64,000 nt of DNA, from positions 210,551 through 274,550 of the forward strand of contig NZ_BLID01000007.1 in the NCBI RefSeq assembly GCF_009811315.1. Reading direction: 5' to 3'. Below are positions 35,736 to 44,371 of this stretch, piece after piece. Both the position numbers and the translations under genes were made by a program. Source of the stretch: Vibrio atypicus. Its GTDB lineage: Bacteria; Pseudomonadota; Gammaproteobacteria; Enterobacterales; Vibrionaceae. Below the pieces are notes generated by a model. The model saw only the letters and a list, made by a program, of their open reading frames with translations. It was not told the DNA's origin and searched no databases. Within the stretch, counting starts at the first letter, position 1, and each line of letters opens with the position of its first letter.

Positions 35736-35823
35736 TGAGTGGTCGTATTGTAGTTTTAGTGGTAATAACTCAACTTGAGCGGTTTTTATCTCTCATAAGT
35801 GGCAATTTCACCAATTTAGTGTT
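35736..35823 (-). promoter_or_regulatory. Direct-repeat array upstream of cstA, probable LytTR (BtsR-type) operator
   Basis: Read on the minus strand, the repeats are ACCACTCA (35736-35743), ACCACTAA (35756-35763), ACCGCTCA (35776-35783), GCCACTTA (35796-35803) and a weaker AACACTAA (35816-35823). Each starts exactly 20 bases from the next. The consensus equals the ACC(G/A)CT(C/T)A half-site I recall for E. coli BtsR at the btsT promoter. The closest repeat is 75 bases from the cstA start. The array also lies upstream of the divergent lipoprotein gene. Confidence 0.75.
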
Positions 35824-35860
35824 TTAGTTAAAAGAACAGTTGAAAAAGTGAAGAAAAACA

Positions 35861-36202
35861 ATGAGAAAGATTGTATTGGTTCTGATATCTCTATCATTAA
35901 TGGCGTGCATGGCATCTCCAGAACAGCTTGCACAAGAGGGCAATTGGTACGAGATTGGTTATCAAGATGGTGTGTCCGGTCACACTCAGCGTTCAGTGAA
36001 AAACCTATCTAAGTTAGGTTCAGCGAAATATGGTGAATATGAGCAAGGTTATCTAGAGGGTGTGGATGAGTATTGTAACCCCAACTTTGCGTATCAAATC
36101 GGTCTATCTGGGCAATATTATGAAGGGGTTTGCGAAGGCACTCAGTATGGACAAAAGTTTCGTATGGAGTGGCAACGTGGTTGGAATGAATATAACCAGT
36201 AA
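35861..36202 (+). CDS. DUF2799 family lipoprotein
   Basis: The 113-residue product has a lipoprotein signal (hydrophobic stretch then LMAC, with Cys16 as the lipidation site), so it should be membrane-anchored. The mature part has repeated Gly-Tyr motifs (YEIGYQDG, YEQGYLEGV, YEGVCEG) typical of DUF2799. The function is unknown. It is transcribed away from cstA across the direct-repeat array, and the convergent murQ follows. The start is ATG at 35861. Confidence 0.85.
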   Translation: MRKIVLVLISLSLMACMASPEQLAQEGNWYEIGYQDGVSGHTQRSVKNLSKLGSAKYGEYEQGYLEGVDEYCNPNFAYQIGLSGQYYEGVCEGTQYGQKFRMEWQRGWNEYNQ

Positions 36203-36218
36203 ATGAGATAACCGCTGA

Positions 36219-36249
36219 ATAAGAGGGAGGAGAGACCTCTCCCTCTTAA
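36219..36249. terminator. Bidirectional hairpin between the lipoprotein gene and murQ
   Basis: AAGAGGGAG (36221-36229) pairs with CTCCCTCTT (36239-36247). Only short T tracts follow on either strand, so it is a moderate terminator for two convergent genes. Confidence 0.65.
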
Positions 36250-36252
36250 TAC

Positions 36253-37179
36253 CTATTCACCTTTATAGTGTTGTACGGCTTTGCGTAAGAAACCATTTTG
36301 GTGAGCTAATTGTTCATGTGCCGCCTCGATATCCATTCCCGTCAATATCATCAGGATCGCCAGTTTCACATCATATTTTGTTTGCTGTAAGGTTTGTTCG
36401 GCAAGCGATTTATCGCAGTCGGTCGCTTGCATCACAATGCGCGCAGCGCGTGCGACAAGCTTTTTGTTGGTTGCTTTTACGTCGACCATTAAATTCTGAT
36501 AGCTCTTGCCTAGGCGGATCATACTCGCTGTGGTGAGCATGTTTAAAACTAGTTTCTGTGCAGTCCCTGATTTCAAACGTGTTGATCCGGTTAAGGCTTC
36601 TGGTCCAACAACTGGGCTAATGGCAATTTGGGCAATGTCAGCAATCGGTGAATCAGGGTTACATGACAGAGCAACCGTAGTCGCACCAGTCTCATTCGCG
36701 TATTCTAAAGCGCCAATCACGTATGGAGTGCGCCCGCTCGCTGCAATACCAACAACAACATCTCGTTGACTGAAATTAATAGCTTTGAGGTCTTCGACAC
36801 CTAAAGTGAGCGAATCTTCCGCCCCTTCCTTAGCTTTAAGAATCGCTTCTGGACCGCCTGCAATGAGCCCTATGACCATTTGATCGGATACGCCAAAGGT
36901 CGGTGGACATTCTGAAGCATCAAGCACCCCTAAACGGCCACTTGTTCCTGCGCCCATATAGATGAGTCTACCGCCAATTTTGAATGCTTCGGTAATCTTC
37001 TCAACCGCTTGGGCTATTTCAGGTAACACCTTCTCTACTGCAATTGGAACTTGTTGGTCCTGTTGATTGATCCTTTGGACTATTTCTAAAGCGGGAAGCA
37101 AATCGATGTCCATAGTGTCTGGGTTGCGTCCTTCGGATACAAGGTGTGCGAGCGCGGCAATGAGTGCATCGTTTGTCAT
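36253..37179 (-). CDS. murQ: N-acetylmuramic acid 6-phosphate etherase
   Basis: This 308-residue SIS-fold enzyme splits MurNAc-6-phosphate into GlcNAc-6-phosphate and D-lactate in cell-wall recycling. The start region EGRNPDTMDIDLLPALEIVQRIN and the SIS motif IYMGAGTSGRLGVLDASECPPTFG are diagnostic, as is the VGIAASGRTPYVIGAL loop. The start is ATG at 37179. It lies 12 bases after anmK, which makes its substrate, so the two form an operon. Confidence 0.96.
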   Translation of the reverse strand: MTNDALIAALAHLVSEGRNPDTMDIDLLPALEIVQRINQQDQQVPIAVEKVLPEIAQAVEKITEAFKIGGRLIYMGAGTSGRLGVLDASECPPTFGVSDQMVIGLIAGGPEAILKAKEGAEDSLTLGVEDLKAINFSQRDVVVGIAASGRTPYVIGALEYANETGATTVALSCNPDSPIADIAQIAISPVVGPEALTGSTRLKSGTAQKLVLNMLTTASMIRLGKSYQNLMVDVKATNKKLVARAARIVMQATDCDKSLAEQTLQQTKYDVKLAILMILTGMDIEAAHEQLAHQNGFLRKAVQHYKGE

Positions 37180-37191
37180 GGAAATCCTTAG

Positions 37192-38304
37192 TTAATTAGC
37201 TGAATAGAGCACGCCAAGTGAAGCTAGGCGACTTGCCCCTGTCACTTCGGGTAGGTTGCTTGGCAGGCGGTGTATGTGGCGATAAGCTAGCCAAGCAAAA
37301 GCCATCGCTTCCATATTGTCACTACTGATGCCTTTTGTGTCTGTAGCGCAAACCGACCAATCAGGTAGTAGGGCGGAAAGACGTTGCATGAGGAGTGGGT
37401 TGTGAACACCGCCACCGCAAACAAGAACTTCAGGGCTAGGACCCAAAGTAAACTGCTCTACCTGTGCGCAAATAGTCTGCGCGGTAAATTCACATAGTGT
37501 GCGCTGAACATCATGATGATCCATAACGTGATGAGTTAGCTTTGATGTGAGCCAGTCAAGATTAAATAGCTCCCTACCTGTGCTTTTCGGCGCTTTTAAA
37601 GCAAGGTAGGGCTCTTCAAGTAGAGTGGCCAGCAAATCAGTATCGACATTGCCTTGCCGTGCAAACTCTGCATCTTTGTCGAAAGGCTGACCTCTATGGA
37701 GGTGACACCAAGCATCCATCAGCATGTTACCAGGCCCGGTATCATAACCTATCACTGGTGCGTTGGGGCTCAGTACCGAAATATTCGCAATCCCACCAAT
37801 GTTAAGTACCACGATGCTGGAATCTGTTGGCTGAAAAATCGTTTGATGAAAGGCTGGAACTAATGGCGCTCCTTGGCCTCCGAGTGCGATATCTTTACGA
37901 CGAAAATCCGCCACGGTATCAATACCAGTGTGCGCCGCGATGATATTAGCGTCGCCAAGTTGGGTCGTAAATGGTGTTGAGCCTGTTGGCTGGTGGAAGA
38001 CAGTTTGACCGTGGTTGCCAATAGCTCGAATCGATTCATTCGGATAGCCCGTGCTATCTAATAGCGCATTGATCGCGTCAGCATAAAGTACACCTAGCAA
38101 GTGATCGATTTGGCCAATTTCAATCAGATCTGTTTTTTGCCCTAAACAAATATTGAGCACGCGCTGGCGAATCTCGTCAGGGTAGGGGAAGTCATGATGA
38201 GCCAGCAGCCTCGGTTGACCATTGTCAATTTCAACCAGTGCAGTGTCGACACCATCTAAACTGGTGCCCGACATGACACCGATATATAACTCTTTTGTAG
38301 CCAT
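37192..38304 (-). CDS. anmK: Anhydro-N-acetylmuramic acid kinase
   Basis: This 370-residue sugar kinase opens and phosphorylates 1,6-anhydroMurNAc to MurNAc-6-phosphate, the substrate of MurQ. The N-terminal IGVMSGTSLDGVDTALVEI and the later VLNIGGIANISVL and GYDTGPGNMLMDAW motifs define the family. ATG at 38304 is chosen; the frame opens two codons earlier at a TTG. With murQ downstream and nagZ divergent, this is a compact murein-recycling locus. Confidence 0.96.
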   Translation of the reverse strand: MATKELYIGVMSGTSLDGVDTALVEIDNGQPRLLAHHDFPYPDEIRQRVLNICLGQKTDLIEIGQIDHLLGVLYADAINALLDSTGYPNESIRAIGNHGQTVFHQPTGSTPFTTQLGDANIIAAHTGIDTVADFRRKDIALGGQGAPLVPAFHQTIFQPTDSSIVVLNIGGIANISVLSPNAPVIGYDTGPGNMLMDAWCHLHRGQPFDKDAEFARQGNVDTDLLATLLEEPYLALKAPKSTGRELFNLDWLTSKLTHHVMDHHDVQRTLCEFTAQTICAQVEQFTLGPSPEVLVCGGGVHNPLLMQRLSALLPDWSVCATDTKGISSDNMEAMAFAWLAYRHIHRLPSNLPEVTGASRLASLGVLYSAN

Positions 38305-38404
38305 TCTCAATTTTTACTACGCCTGACATAGAATCCATTGTAAACCGAGAATAATCCTAATACTCTCGGCAGCATAGCGAAAAATCAGTTTGGCTGGAGT
38401 AAAT

Positions 38405-39391
38405 ATGGGACCATTATGGCTGGATGTGGATGGCTACGAGCTAACCGCTGAAGATAAAGAGATTTTAGAGCACCCAACGGTGGGTGGTGTCATCTTATTC
38501 TCACGCAATTACTATGATAACAAACAGCTTCTGGCATTAAATCAATCGATTCGTGAAGCGGCGAAACGACCTATATTAATTGGTGTCGATCAAGAAGGTG
38601 GCCGAGTTCAGCGATTCCGTGATGGTTTTTCTATTATTCCGGCAGCGCAAGAGTTCGCCAAACATAATCGCGGAGAGCAATTGGCTGAGCAAGCTGGTTG
38701 GTTGATGGCGGCTGAGCTGATTGCTCATGATGTTGATCTCAGTTTTGCCCCTGTTTTGGATAAAGGGCATGAGTGCAAAGCGATTGGTAATCGAGCGTTT
38801 GGTGATGAGGTGGATACGATTGTTCGTCACAGCACGGCTTATATGCGTGGAATGAAATCTATTGGTATGGCGACAACGGGTAAACACTTCCCGGGCCATG
38901 GCGGTGTAATTGCAGATTCTCACCTTGAAACGCCTTATGATCAACGTGACACAATTTTTGAGCTCGATATGCAGGTGTTCAAAACGCAGATTGAAGCTGG
39001 TGTATTGGATGCCATGATGCCAGCTCATGTGGTTTACCCTCATTACGATGATCAACCAGCAAGTGGTTCTGAATATTGGTTAAGACAAGTATTACGCGAA
39101 CAGCTTGGCTTTAAAGGCATTGTGTTTTCGGACGATTTAACGATGGAAGGTGCGGCCATTATGGGCGGACCAGCAGAGCGTGCGCACCAAGCTTTGGTGG
39201 CAGGGTGTGACATGATATTGGTGTGTAACCAACGTGATGCTCAAGTTGAGGTATTAGATAATCTACCTGTATTAGAGACCCCAGGCGCTGAAGTTCTTTC
39301 GAAAAAGCAGAGCTTTACCTTGGCGGATCTTCAACGTAGCTCGGAGTGGAAGCAAGCCTCTGAAGCCATGCGTCGTATGCTTGAAGATTAG
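38405..39391 (+). CDS. nagZ: Beta-N-acetylhexosaminidase
   Basis: This cytoplasmic family GH3 enzyme removes GlcNAc from anhydro-muropeptides and produces anhydroMurNAc for AnmK. The GH3 motif KHFPGHGGVIADSH (with catalytic His and Asp) and the nucleophile Asp in IVFSDDLTMEGA are visible. ATG at 38405 gives 328 residues beginning MGPLWLDVDGYEL, as in E. coli, with GGAG seven bases upstream. Earlier in-frame codons would cover the ribosome-binding site. It diverges from anmK. Confidence 0.96.
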   Translation: MGPLWLDVDGYELTAEDKEILEHPTVGGVILFSRNYYDNKQLLALNQSIREAAKRPILIGVDQEGGRVQRFRDGFSIIPAAQEFAKHNRGEQLAEQAGWLMAAELIAHDVDLSFAPVLDKGHECKAIGNRAFGDEVDTIVRHSTAYMRGMKSIGMATTGKHFPGHGGVIADSHLETPYDQRDTIFELDMQVFKTQIEAGVLDAMMPAHVVYPHYDDQPASGSEYWLRQVLREQLGFKGIVFSDDLTMEGAAIMGGPAERAHQALVAGCDMILVCNQRDAQVEVLDNLPVLETPGAEVLSKKQSFTLADLQRSSEWKQASEAMRRMLED

Positions 39392-39412
39392 TTTTTTACG
39401 TCATTATAAGTA

Positions 39413-39443
39413 TAAAAAGAGCCACAAAATGTGGCTCTTTTTA
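39413..39443. terminator. Bidirectional terminator between nagZ and the response regulator gene
   Basis: AAAAAGAGCCACA and TGTGGCTCTTTTT pair perfectly around AAA. The stem overlaps the stop codon of the convergent regulator gene by two bases. Confidence 0.92.
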
Positions 39444-40160
39444 ATGGAAACCCAGTCGCTCTTTTAATGTTTTTAAGTAGCGTCGACTGACGGGGATTGG
39501 GTGATCGCTGATGGTAATGATTTCGGCTAATCCGTTTTCGAGCAACTTGATCTCTTTAATCGCCTTAACGTTAACTAAAAACTGGCGATGGCAGCGAACG
39601 AGCAAGGTTTTCTCTTCCAACGTTTTAAGTGTGAGTTGAGATGTGGCTTGTTGCTCGTTCGTCTGAACGTGTACCCCACTAATATCGCTATACGCAAATT
39701 CAACATCTAGGGTAGGGATGATTACGATTCGGTTTAAACCCACACAAGGGATCTGATCGAGGCTTTGTGGCGCGATAGCCGCTATTTGATCATGGCTGTT
39801 TAGTTGGGATTTTAGTAGGCGTTTGATGGTCTTGTTTAATCGCTCTGTGTCGACTGGCTTTAATAAATAATCAAAGGCATTGTCTTCAAAAGCTTGAATA
39901 GCAAATTCATCATAAGCCGTGACAAAGACGACTTTAGGCATGGTTTCAGGATCAAGCATTCCAAGCAGCTCAATACCTGTAATTTGCGGCATTTGAATAT
40001 CAAGGAAAACCACATCAGGCTTGAGCTGGTTGATCTTCTTTAATCCTTCAATTGCATTGCTTGCTTGATCAATTACGTTAATCTTTCCTGTCTCTTCCAG
40101 CAGTTCCGTTAGCTCTTCACGAGCGAAGAGTTCGTCATCTATGACTAAAGCAGAAAGCAT
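39441..40160 (-). CDS. btsR: LytTR-type response regulator, BtsR-like
   Basis: The product is 239 residues, the same length as E. coli BtsR (YehT), and is similar throughout. The receiver domain (1-120) has the phospho-acceptor Asp in VVFLDIQMP (about residue 54) and the Lys in YLLKPVD. The LytTR DNA-binding domain (about 135-239) has LVRCHRQFLVNVKAI and VPVSRRYLKTLKE-like segments. In E. coli BtsR activates the pyruvate transporter gene btsT. Here the likely target is cstA, 4 kb away, which has matching repeats upstream. It follows its kinase gene by nine bases. Confidence 0.92.
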   Translation of the reverse strand: MLSALVIDDELFAREELTELLEETGKINVIDQASNAIEGLKKINQLKPDVVFLDIQMPQITGIELLGMLDPETMPKVVFVTAYDEFAIQAFEDNAFDYLLKPVDTERLNKTIKRLLKSQLNSHDQIAAIAPQSLDQIPCVGLNRIVIIPTLDVEFAYSDISGVHVQTNEQQATSQLTLKTLEEKTLLVRCHRQFLVNVKAIKEIKLLENGLAEIITISDHPIPVSRRYLKTLKERLGFH

Positions 40161-40169
40161 CTCAGTACC

Positions 40170-41846
40170 TTAATTTTTGTTCTTGATTGGAATGATAAAA
40201 CTCATTCGGGTTAATTGATTCGGTTCTACATCAATAGTTAGGGCTGAATTCCGCCCAAATTGATTGGTTAGGCGCTTGTCTACGATTTGCATGCCTAAAC
40301 CTGCATGGTCCTCTTTGGGCGCGACATAGCTGCCAGCGTTGTCTTGCACAATGACTTTGTAACCGTCTTCTATGGCTTGGCTGTAGATTCTGATTTGCCC
40401 GCCTTCAAGTAAGTTAGATATCCCGTGTTTAATTGCATTCTCAACTAGTGGTTGCAACGTAAAGGTTGGCAACTTAAGGTCCATTAGGGCGTGATCAATA
40501 TTGATGTCGACTTCTAACCGATCTGTAAAGCGTGCCTTTTCAATCGTGAGATACGCATTGACATGAGCCAACTCTTCTTCAAGGGTTACCGTTTCTATAT
40601 CTTGCTTCAAGTTACTGCGAAAGAATTGTGACAGATGCTGTATGAGCTCACGTGCCTTGGTTGGATCACGCCTGATAACCGCACTTATGGTATTCAATGC
40701 ATTGAATAAAAAGTGTGGATTTACCTGAGCGTGAAGCAATTTAATTTCGGCTTGAGAGAGGAGAGTTTGTTTCTGTTGATAGTCTCCAAACAGAATCTGA
40801 CTGGAAAGAAGTTGGGCGATACCTTCAGCCATCGACATATTGATGGTTGAGAACAACTTTCTTTTCGGTTCATATAGCTTAATGGTACCGATCACCTTGT
40901 CACCGGTTCTAAGAGGAATGATTAAAGCGGAGCCGAGTTTACAGTCCATGCTTATGGAACACTGATATGGGCGTTCTTTGCCATCAAGGTAGATGATGTC
41001 GTTTTTCTTAATTGCATCCATCGTACTTTGAGAAGAGATTGGCGTCTCGGGTTTATGGTGATCATCACCAATACCAACGAAAGCGAGAATCTTTTCGTCA
41101 TCGGTGATTGAGACTGCACCTACATTGGTCTCTTCATAGATGATGCGGGCAATTTTTTCAGCATTTTGACTATTAAAGCCAGACGCAAGAATCCCTACTG
41201 AACGTTCAGCAATATTTAACGCTCTACGAGAAAAGGTTGCAGAGTATTCTTCAAAGATGGTTTTTCTATCTTGTAGGATACTCATAAACAATGCGGCACC
41301 GACGGAGTTGGCGATAATCATTGGTGCGGCGATAGCAGAAACTAGGCTATATGCTTGATCAAATGGTTTAGCGATGATCAAGATGATCACCATTTGGACG
41401 ATTTCAGCGACCAATGTGATAGCAAACACGACGCTAGGATTAAAGAGTTGATCGCTCTTGCCTTTACGTACGAGGTAGGTGTGTAGTAAACCGCCAATTA
41501 ATCCTTCTGCTGTCGTGGAAATAGTACAAGCAAGATCGGTAAAACCGCCTAATGTGTATCGATGAATGCCGCCAGTTAATCCGACGAAGAATCCCACCAC
41601 GGGGCCACCAAACAATCCACCCATAACAGCGCCAATCGCTCGGGTATTTGCGATGGCATCATTGATCTGTAAGCCAAAATAGGTGCCCATAATACAAAAC
41701 AGTGAGAACAGAATATAAACACTGACTTTGTGGCTGATTCGATTTGAGATATTGAGCAGAGGCAAAAAGATAGGGGTCTTGCTTAGCATGTAAGCTAAAA
41801 CGAGGTAGACGCACATTTGTTGAAGTAGCGAAAGAATCAGATCCAT
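40170..41846 (-). CDS. btsS: LytS-type sensor histidine kinase, BtsS-like pyruvate sensor
   Basis: The 558-residue product (E. coli BtsS 561) has a 5TM-LYT membrane domain (about 1-195), a GAF domain (about 205-345) and a kinase core. The core has the phospho-accepting His in QVNPHFLFNALNTIS and the N-box LQPLVENAIKHG. Arg69, Arg96, Cys107 and Ser110 stand at a constant offset of three from the Arg72, Arg99, Cys110 and Ser113 that I recall as the pyruvate site of E. coli BtsS. Pyruvate sensing is therefore likely. The start is ATG at 41846. Confidence 0.92.
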   Translation of the reverse strand: MDLILSLLQQMCVYLVLAYMLSKTPIFLPLLNISNRISHKVSVYILFSLFCIMGTYFGLQINDAIANTRAIGAVMGGLFGGPVVGFFVGLTGGIHRYTLGGFTDLACTISTTAEGLIGGLLHTYLVRKGKSDQLFNPSVVFAITLVAEIVQMVIILIIAKPFDQAYSLVSAIAAPMIIANSVGAALFMSILQDRKTIFEEYSATFSRRALNIAERSVGILASGFNSQNAEKIARIIYEETNVGAVSITDDEKILAFVGIGDDHHKPETPISSQSTMDAIKKNDIIYLDGKERPYQCSISMDCKLGSALIIPLRTGDKVIGTIKLYEPKRKLFSTINMSMAEGIAQLLSSQILFGDYQQKQTLLSQAEIKLLHAQVNPHFLFNALNTISAVIRRDPTKARELIQHLSQFFRSNLKQDIETVTLEEELAHVNAYLTIEKARFTDRLEVDINIDHALMDLKLPTFTLQPLVENAIKHGISNLLEGGQIRIYSQAIEDGYKVIVQDNAGSYVAPKEDHAGLGMQIVDKRLTNQFGRNSALTIDVEPNQLTRMSFIIPIKNKN

Positions 41847-41946
41847 AACTTTTTCTGCTGATGTTTTTTGTCTATTTTAGATAACTTCTCTGTTAGAAAG
41901 TATGTTTAATGCGTCACTTTGGCATAAAACGTCTATTTTTATCTGA

Positions 41947-42071
41947 TGTAAATTATTATTTACGATTGTGTTTTTTATTGTTTACGGTTGAAATCTGGAT
42001 TTAGCCTGTTAAGGTAGAGTTATTCACCACTCAGTATGAATGGATAAATTGAGTGTAAATTTATATATACA
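41947..42071 (+). promoter_or_regulatory. Two TyrR-box-like sites upstream of aroF
   Basis: TGTAAA-N6-TTTACG (41947-41964) matches the TyrR box TGTAAAN6TTTACA at 11 of 12 fixed positions. TGTAAA-N6-TATACA (42054-42071) matches at 11 of 12 and ends 11 bases before the aroF start. Both keep the essential G and C 14 bases apart. TyrR with tyrosine would be expected to repress aroF-tyrA. Confidence 0.7.
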
Positions 42072-42082
42072 GGTCAAGAGTT

Positions 42083-43153
42083 ATGCAAAAAAGTGAACTA
42101 AGCAATATCAATATCAGTGAAGAGCAGGTGTTAATCACGCCGGAAGAGTTAAAAGCTAAAATTCCACTGAGCGACAATGCGCGCCGCTTTATTCAAGAAT
42201 CTCGTGATACGGTAGCTAACATCATCCATAAAAAAGATCATCGTTTATTGGTGGTATGTGGACCATGTTCAATTCACGATGTTGATGCGGCAAAGGAGTA
42301 TGCGCGTCGATTGAAACAGCTTTCTGAGCAGCTTAGTGACCAACTGTATATTGTAATGCGTGTTTACTTTGAAAAACCTCGAACAACGGTTGGTTGGAAA
42401 GGGTTGATTAATGACCCTCAATTAGACGGAACGTTTGATATTGAGCACGGGCTGCATGTTGGCCGTAAACTGCTGGTTGAATTGGCTGAGATGGAAATCC
42501 CGCTGGCAACAGAAGCGCTTGACCCAATTAGTCCACAGTACCTAGCAGATACTTTTACTTGGGCTGCGATTGGCGCGCGTACCACTGAATCGCAAACACA
42601 CCGTGAAATGGCGAGTGGCTTATCTATGCCTATCGGCTTTAAAAATGGTACTGATGGCAGCCTAGCGACCGCAATTAATGCGATGCAAGCGGCTTCTTCT
42701 AGCCACCGCTTTATGGGTATCAATCGCGAAGGCCAAGTTGCATTGCTGACTACCCAGGGCAACCCAAATGGTCATGTAATTCTGCGTGGCGGTAAGCAGA
42801 CTAACTACGATTCGGTTTCTGTGACTGAGTGTGAGCAAGACATGGCGAAGCACGGTCTAGATGCATCTTTGATGGTGGACTGCAGCCATGCGAACTCACG
42901 TAAAGACTTCCGTCGTCAGCCATTAGTTGCGGAAGATGTTATCCATCAAATCCGTGAGGGCAATAAATCTATTATTGGCCTAATGATTGAGAGCCACATC
43001 AATGAAGGTAATCAATCTTCAGATATTCCTTTGAATGAAATGCAATATGGCGTATCTATTACGGATGCATGTATCAATTGGGATACAACTGAGGCACTAT
43101 TGCGTCATGCGCACACAGAATTAGTGCCATTTTTGGAAGAACGCCTGAAGTAA
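42083..43153 (+). CDS. aroF: 3-deoxy-7-phosphoheptulonate (DAHP) synthase, probably the tyrosine-sensitive form
   Basis: This 356-residue class I DAHP synthase joins PEP and erythrose-4-phosphate in the first step of the shikimate pathway. Motifs include LVVCGPCSIHD, MRVYFEKPRTTVGWKGLINDP and the metal-binding MVDCSHANS. Linkage to tyrA 29 bases downstream and the TyrR boxes upstream suggest the tyrosine-controlled AroF, as in the E. coli aroF-tyrA operon. Feedback type cannot be proved from sequence here. The start is ATG at 42083. Confidence 0.93.
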   Translation: MQKSELSNINISEEQVLITPEELKAKIPLSDNARRFIQESRDTVANIIHKKDHRLLVVCGPCSIHDVDAAKEYARRLKQLSEQLSDQLYIVMRVYFEKPRTTVGWKGLINDPQLDGTFDIEHGLHVGRKLLVELAEMEIPLATEALDPISPQYLADTFTWAAIGARTTESQTHREMASGLSMPIGFKNGTDGSLATAINAMQAASSSHRFMGINREGQVALLTTQGNPNGHVILRGGKQTNYDSVSVTECEQDMAKHGLDASLMVDCSHANSRKDFRRQPLVAEDVIHQIREGNKSIIGLMIESHINEGNQSSDIPLNEMQYGVSITDACINWDTTEALLRHAHTELVPFLEERLK

Positions 43154-43182
43154 CTATCTCTTCAATCAAGTAAGGAAAATCA

Positions 43183-44310
43183 ATGGCTGTTGAGCTGAAT
43201 GAGTTGCGTGATCAGATAGACGCAGTAGATAAGCAAATTTTAGATTTATTGGCGCAACGTTTGTCGTTGGTTGAAAAAGTCGGTGAAGTTAAGAGTGAAC
43301 ACGGCTTACCTATTTATGCTCCAGACAGAGAAGCAGCCATGTTGGCTTCGCGTAGAGAAGAAGCTGAGAAGAAAGGCGTTCCACCGCAACTGATCGAAGA
43401 TATTCTACGTCGCACTATGCGCGAATCGTACGCGAGTGAGAAAGACTCAGGCTTTAAGTGCTTAAATCCTGAGCTGCGTTCAGTGGTTATTGTCGGTGGT
43501 AACGGTCAGTTAGGTAGCTTGTTTGGTCGTATGTTTAAGCTTTCTGGCTACGATGTGAAAGTGCTCGGTAGTCAAGATTGGTCGCGTGCCGATGAGATTC
43601 TAGATGGTGCGGGTTTGGTTGTTGTAACGGTTCCGATTCACCTGACGGAAGGGGTGATCGAGAAACTAGGTAAACTGCCGGAAGATTGTATCTTATGTGA
43701 CCTGACCTCAATCAAATCGAAACCGTTGCAAACTATGCTGAATGCCCACTCCGGTCCGGTTGTTGGATTGCATCCAATGTTTGGCCCTGATGTTCCTAGC
43801 TTAGCGAAGCAGGTGATTGTCTATTGTGATGGACGCGGTGAAGAGCAGTATCAGTGGCTCTTGAAGCAGTTCTCGATCTGGGGAGCGAGTTTGTGCCAAA
43901 TTGATGCGGCTGAACACGATCACGGTATGACTTTAATTCAGGCTTTACGTCACTTTACTTCGTTTGCTTACGGTCTTCATTTAAGCCGAGAAAACCCAAG
44001 TATCGATAAGTTGCTTCAGTTGAGCTCTCCGATTTACCGATTGGAATTGGCGATGGTTGGACGCTTGTTTGGTCAAGATCCAAATCTATACGGAGATATC
44101 ATTCTCTCTTCAGATGAAAACATTGCGATGATCAAACGTTTCCACCAATGTTTTGGTGAGGCATTGACGGTACTGGATGGTAAAGACAAGAAAGCATTCG
44201 TGGAAAGCTTTGAGAAAGTGAGCGACTGGTTTGGTGACTATTCACAGCAATTTTTGGATGAGAGCCAAAACCTGCTCAAACAAGCGAACGATTCAATTCA
44301 TCGCGGGTAG
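43183..44310 (+). CDS. tyrA: Chorismate mutase / prephenate dehydrogenase (T-protein)
   Basis: This 375-residue bifunctional enzyme converts chorismate to prephenate and then to 4-hydroxyphenylpyruvate for tyrosine. An AroQ-type mutase domain (about 1-90; LRDQIDAVDKQILDLLAQR) is followed by a dehydrogenase domain with the NAD-binding loop VIVGGNGQLGSLFG (about 103-116) and the catalytic His region VGLHPMFGPDVPS. The start is ATG at 43183 with AAGGAAA upstream. It forms an operon with aroF. Confidence 0.96.
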   Translation: MAVELNELRDQIDAVDKQILDLLAQRLSLVEKVGEVKSEHGLPIYAPDREAAMLASRREEAEKKGVPPQLIEDILRRTMRESYASEKDSGFKCLNPELRSVVIVGGNGQLGSLFGRMFKLSGYDVKVLGSQDWSRADEILDGAGLVVVTVPIHLTEGVIEKLGKLPEDCILCDLTSIKSKPLQTMLNAHSGPVVGLHPMFGPDVPSLAKQVIVYCDGRGEEQYQWLLKQFSIWGASLCQIDAAEHDHGMTLIQALRHFTSFAYGLHLSRENPSIDKLLQLSSPIYRLELAMVGRLFGQDPNLYGDIILSSDENIAMIKRFHQCFGEALTVLDGKDKKAFVESFEKVSDWFGDYSQQFLDESQNLLKQANDSIHRG

Positions 44311-44325
44311 CCTTAAACTTTCTAA

Positions 44326-44357
44326 CGAAAAAGAGCAGCTTCGAGCTGCTCTTTTTG
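44326..44357 (+). terminator. Rho-independent terminator of aroF-tyrA
   Basis: AAAAAGAGCAGCT and AGCTGCTCTTTTT pair perfectly over 13 positions around TCG, followed by more T. Confidence 0.95.
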
Positions 44358-44371
44358 TTTTCAATGTTCGA

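Noticed and set aside
38576..39055. 159-residue frame on the minus strand inside nagZ
   Set aside because: It is antisense to a well-conserved enzyme, with no ribosome-binding site and no recognisable protein features.
42026..42033. ACCACTCA upstream of aroF, identical to the cstA repeat unit
   Set aside because: It is a single copy with no partner at 20 bases. Such degenerate 8-mers should occur several times by chance in 64 kb.
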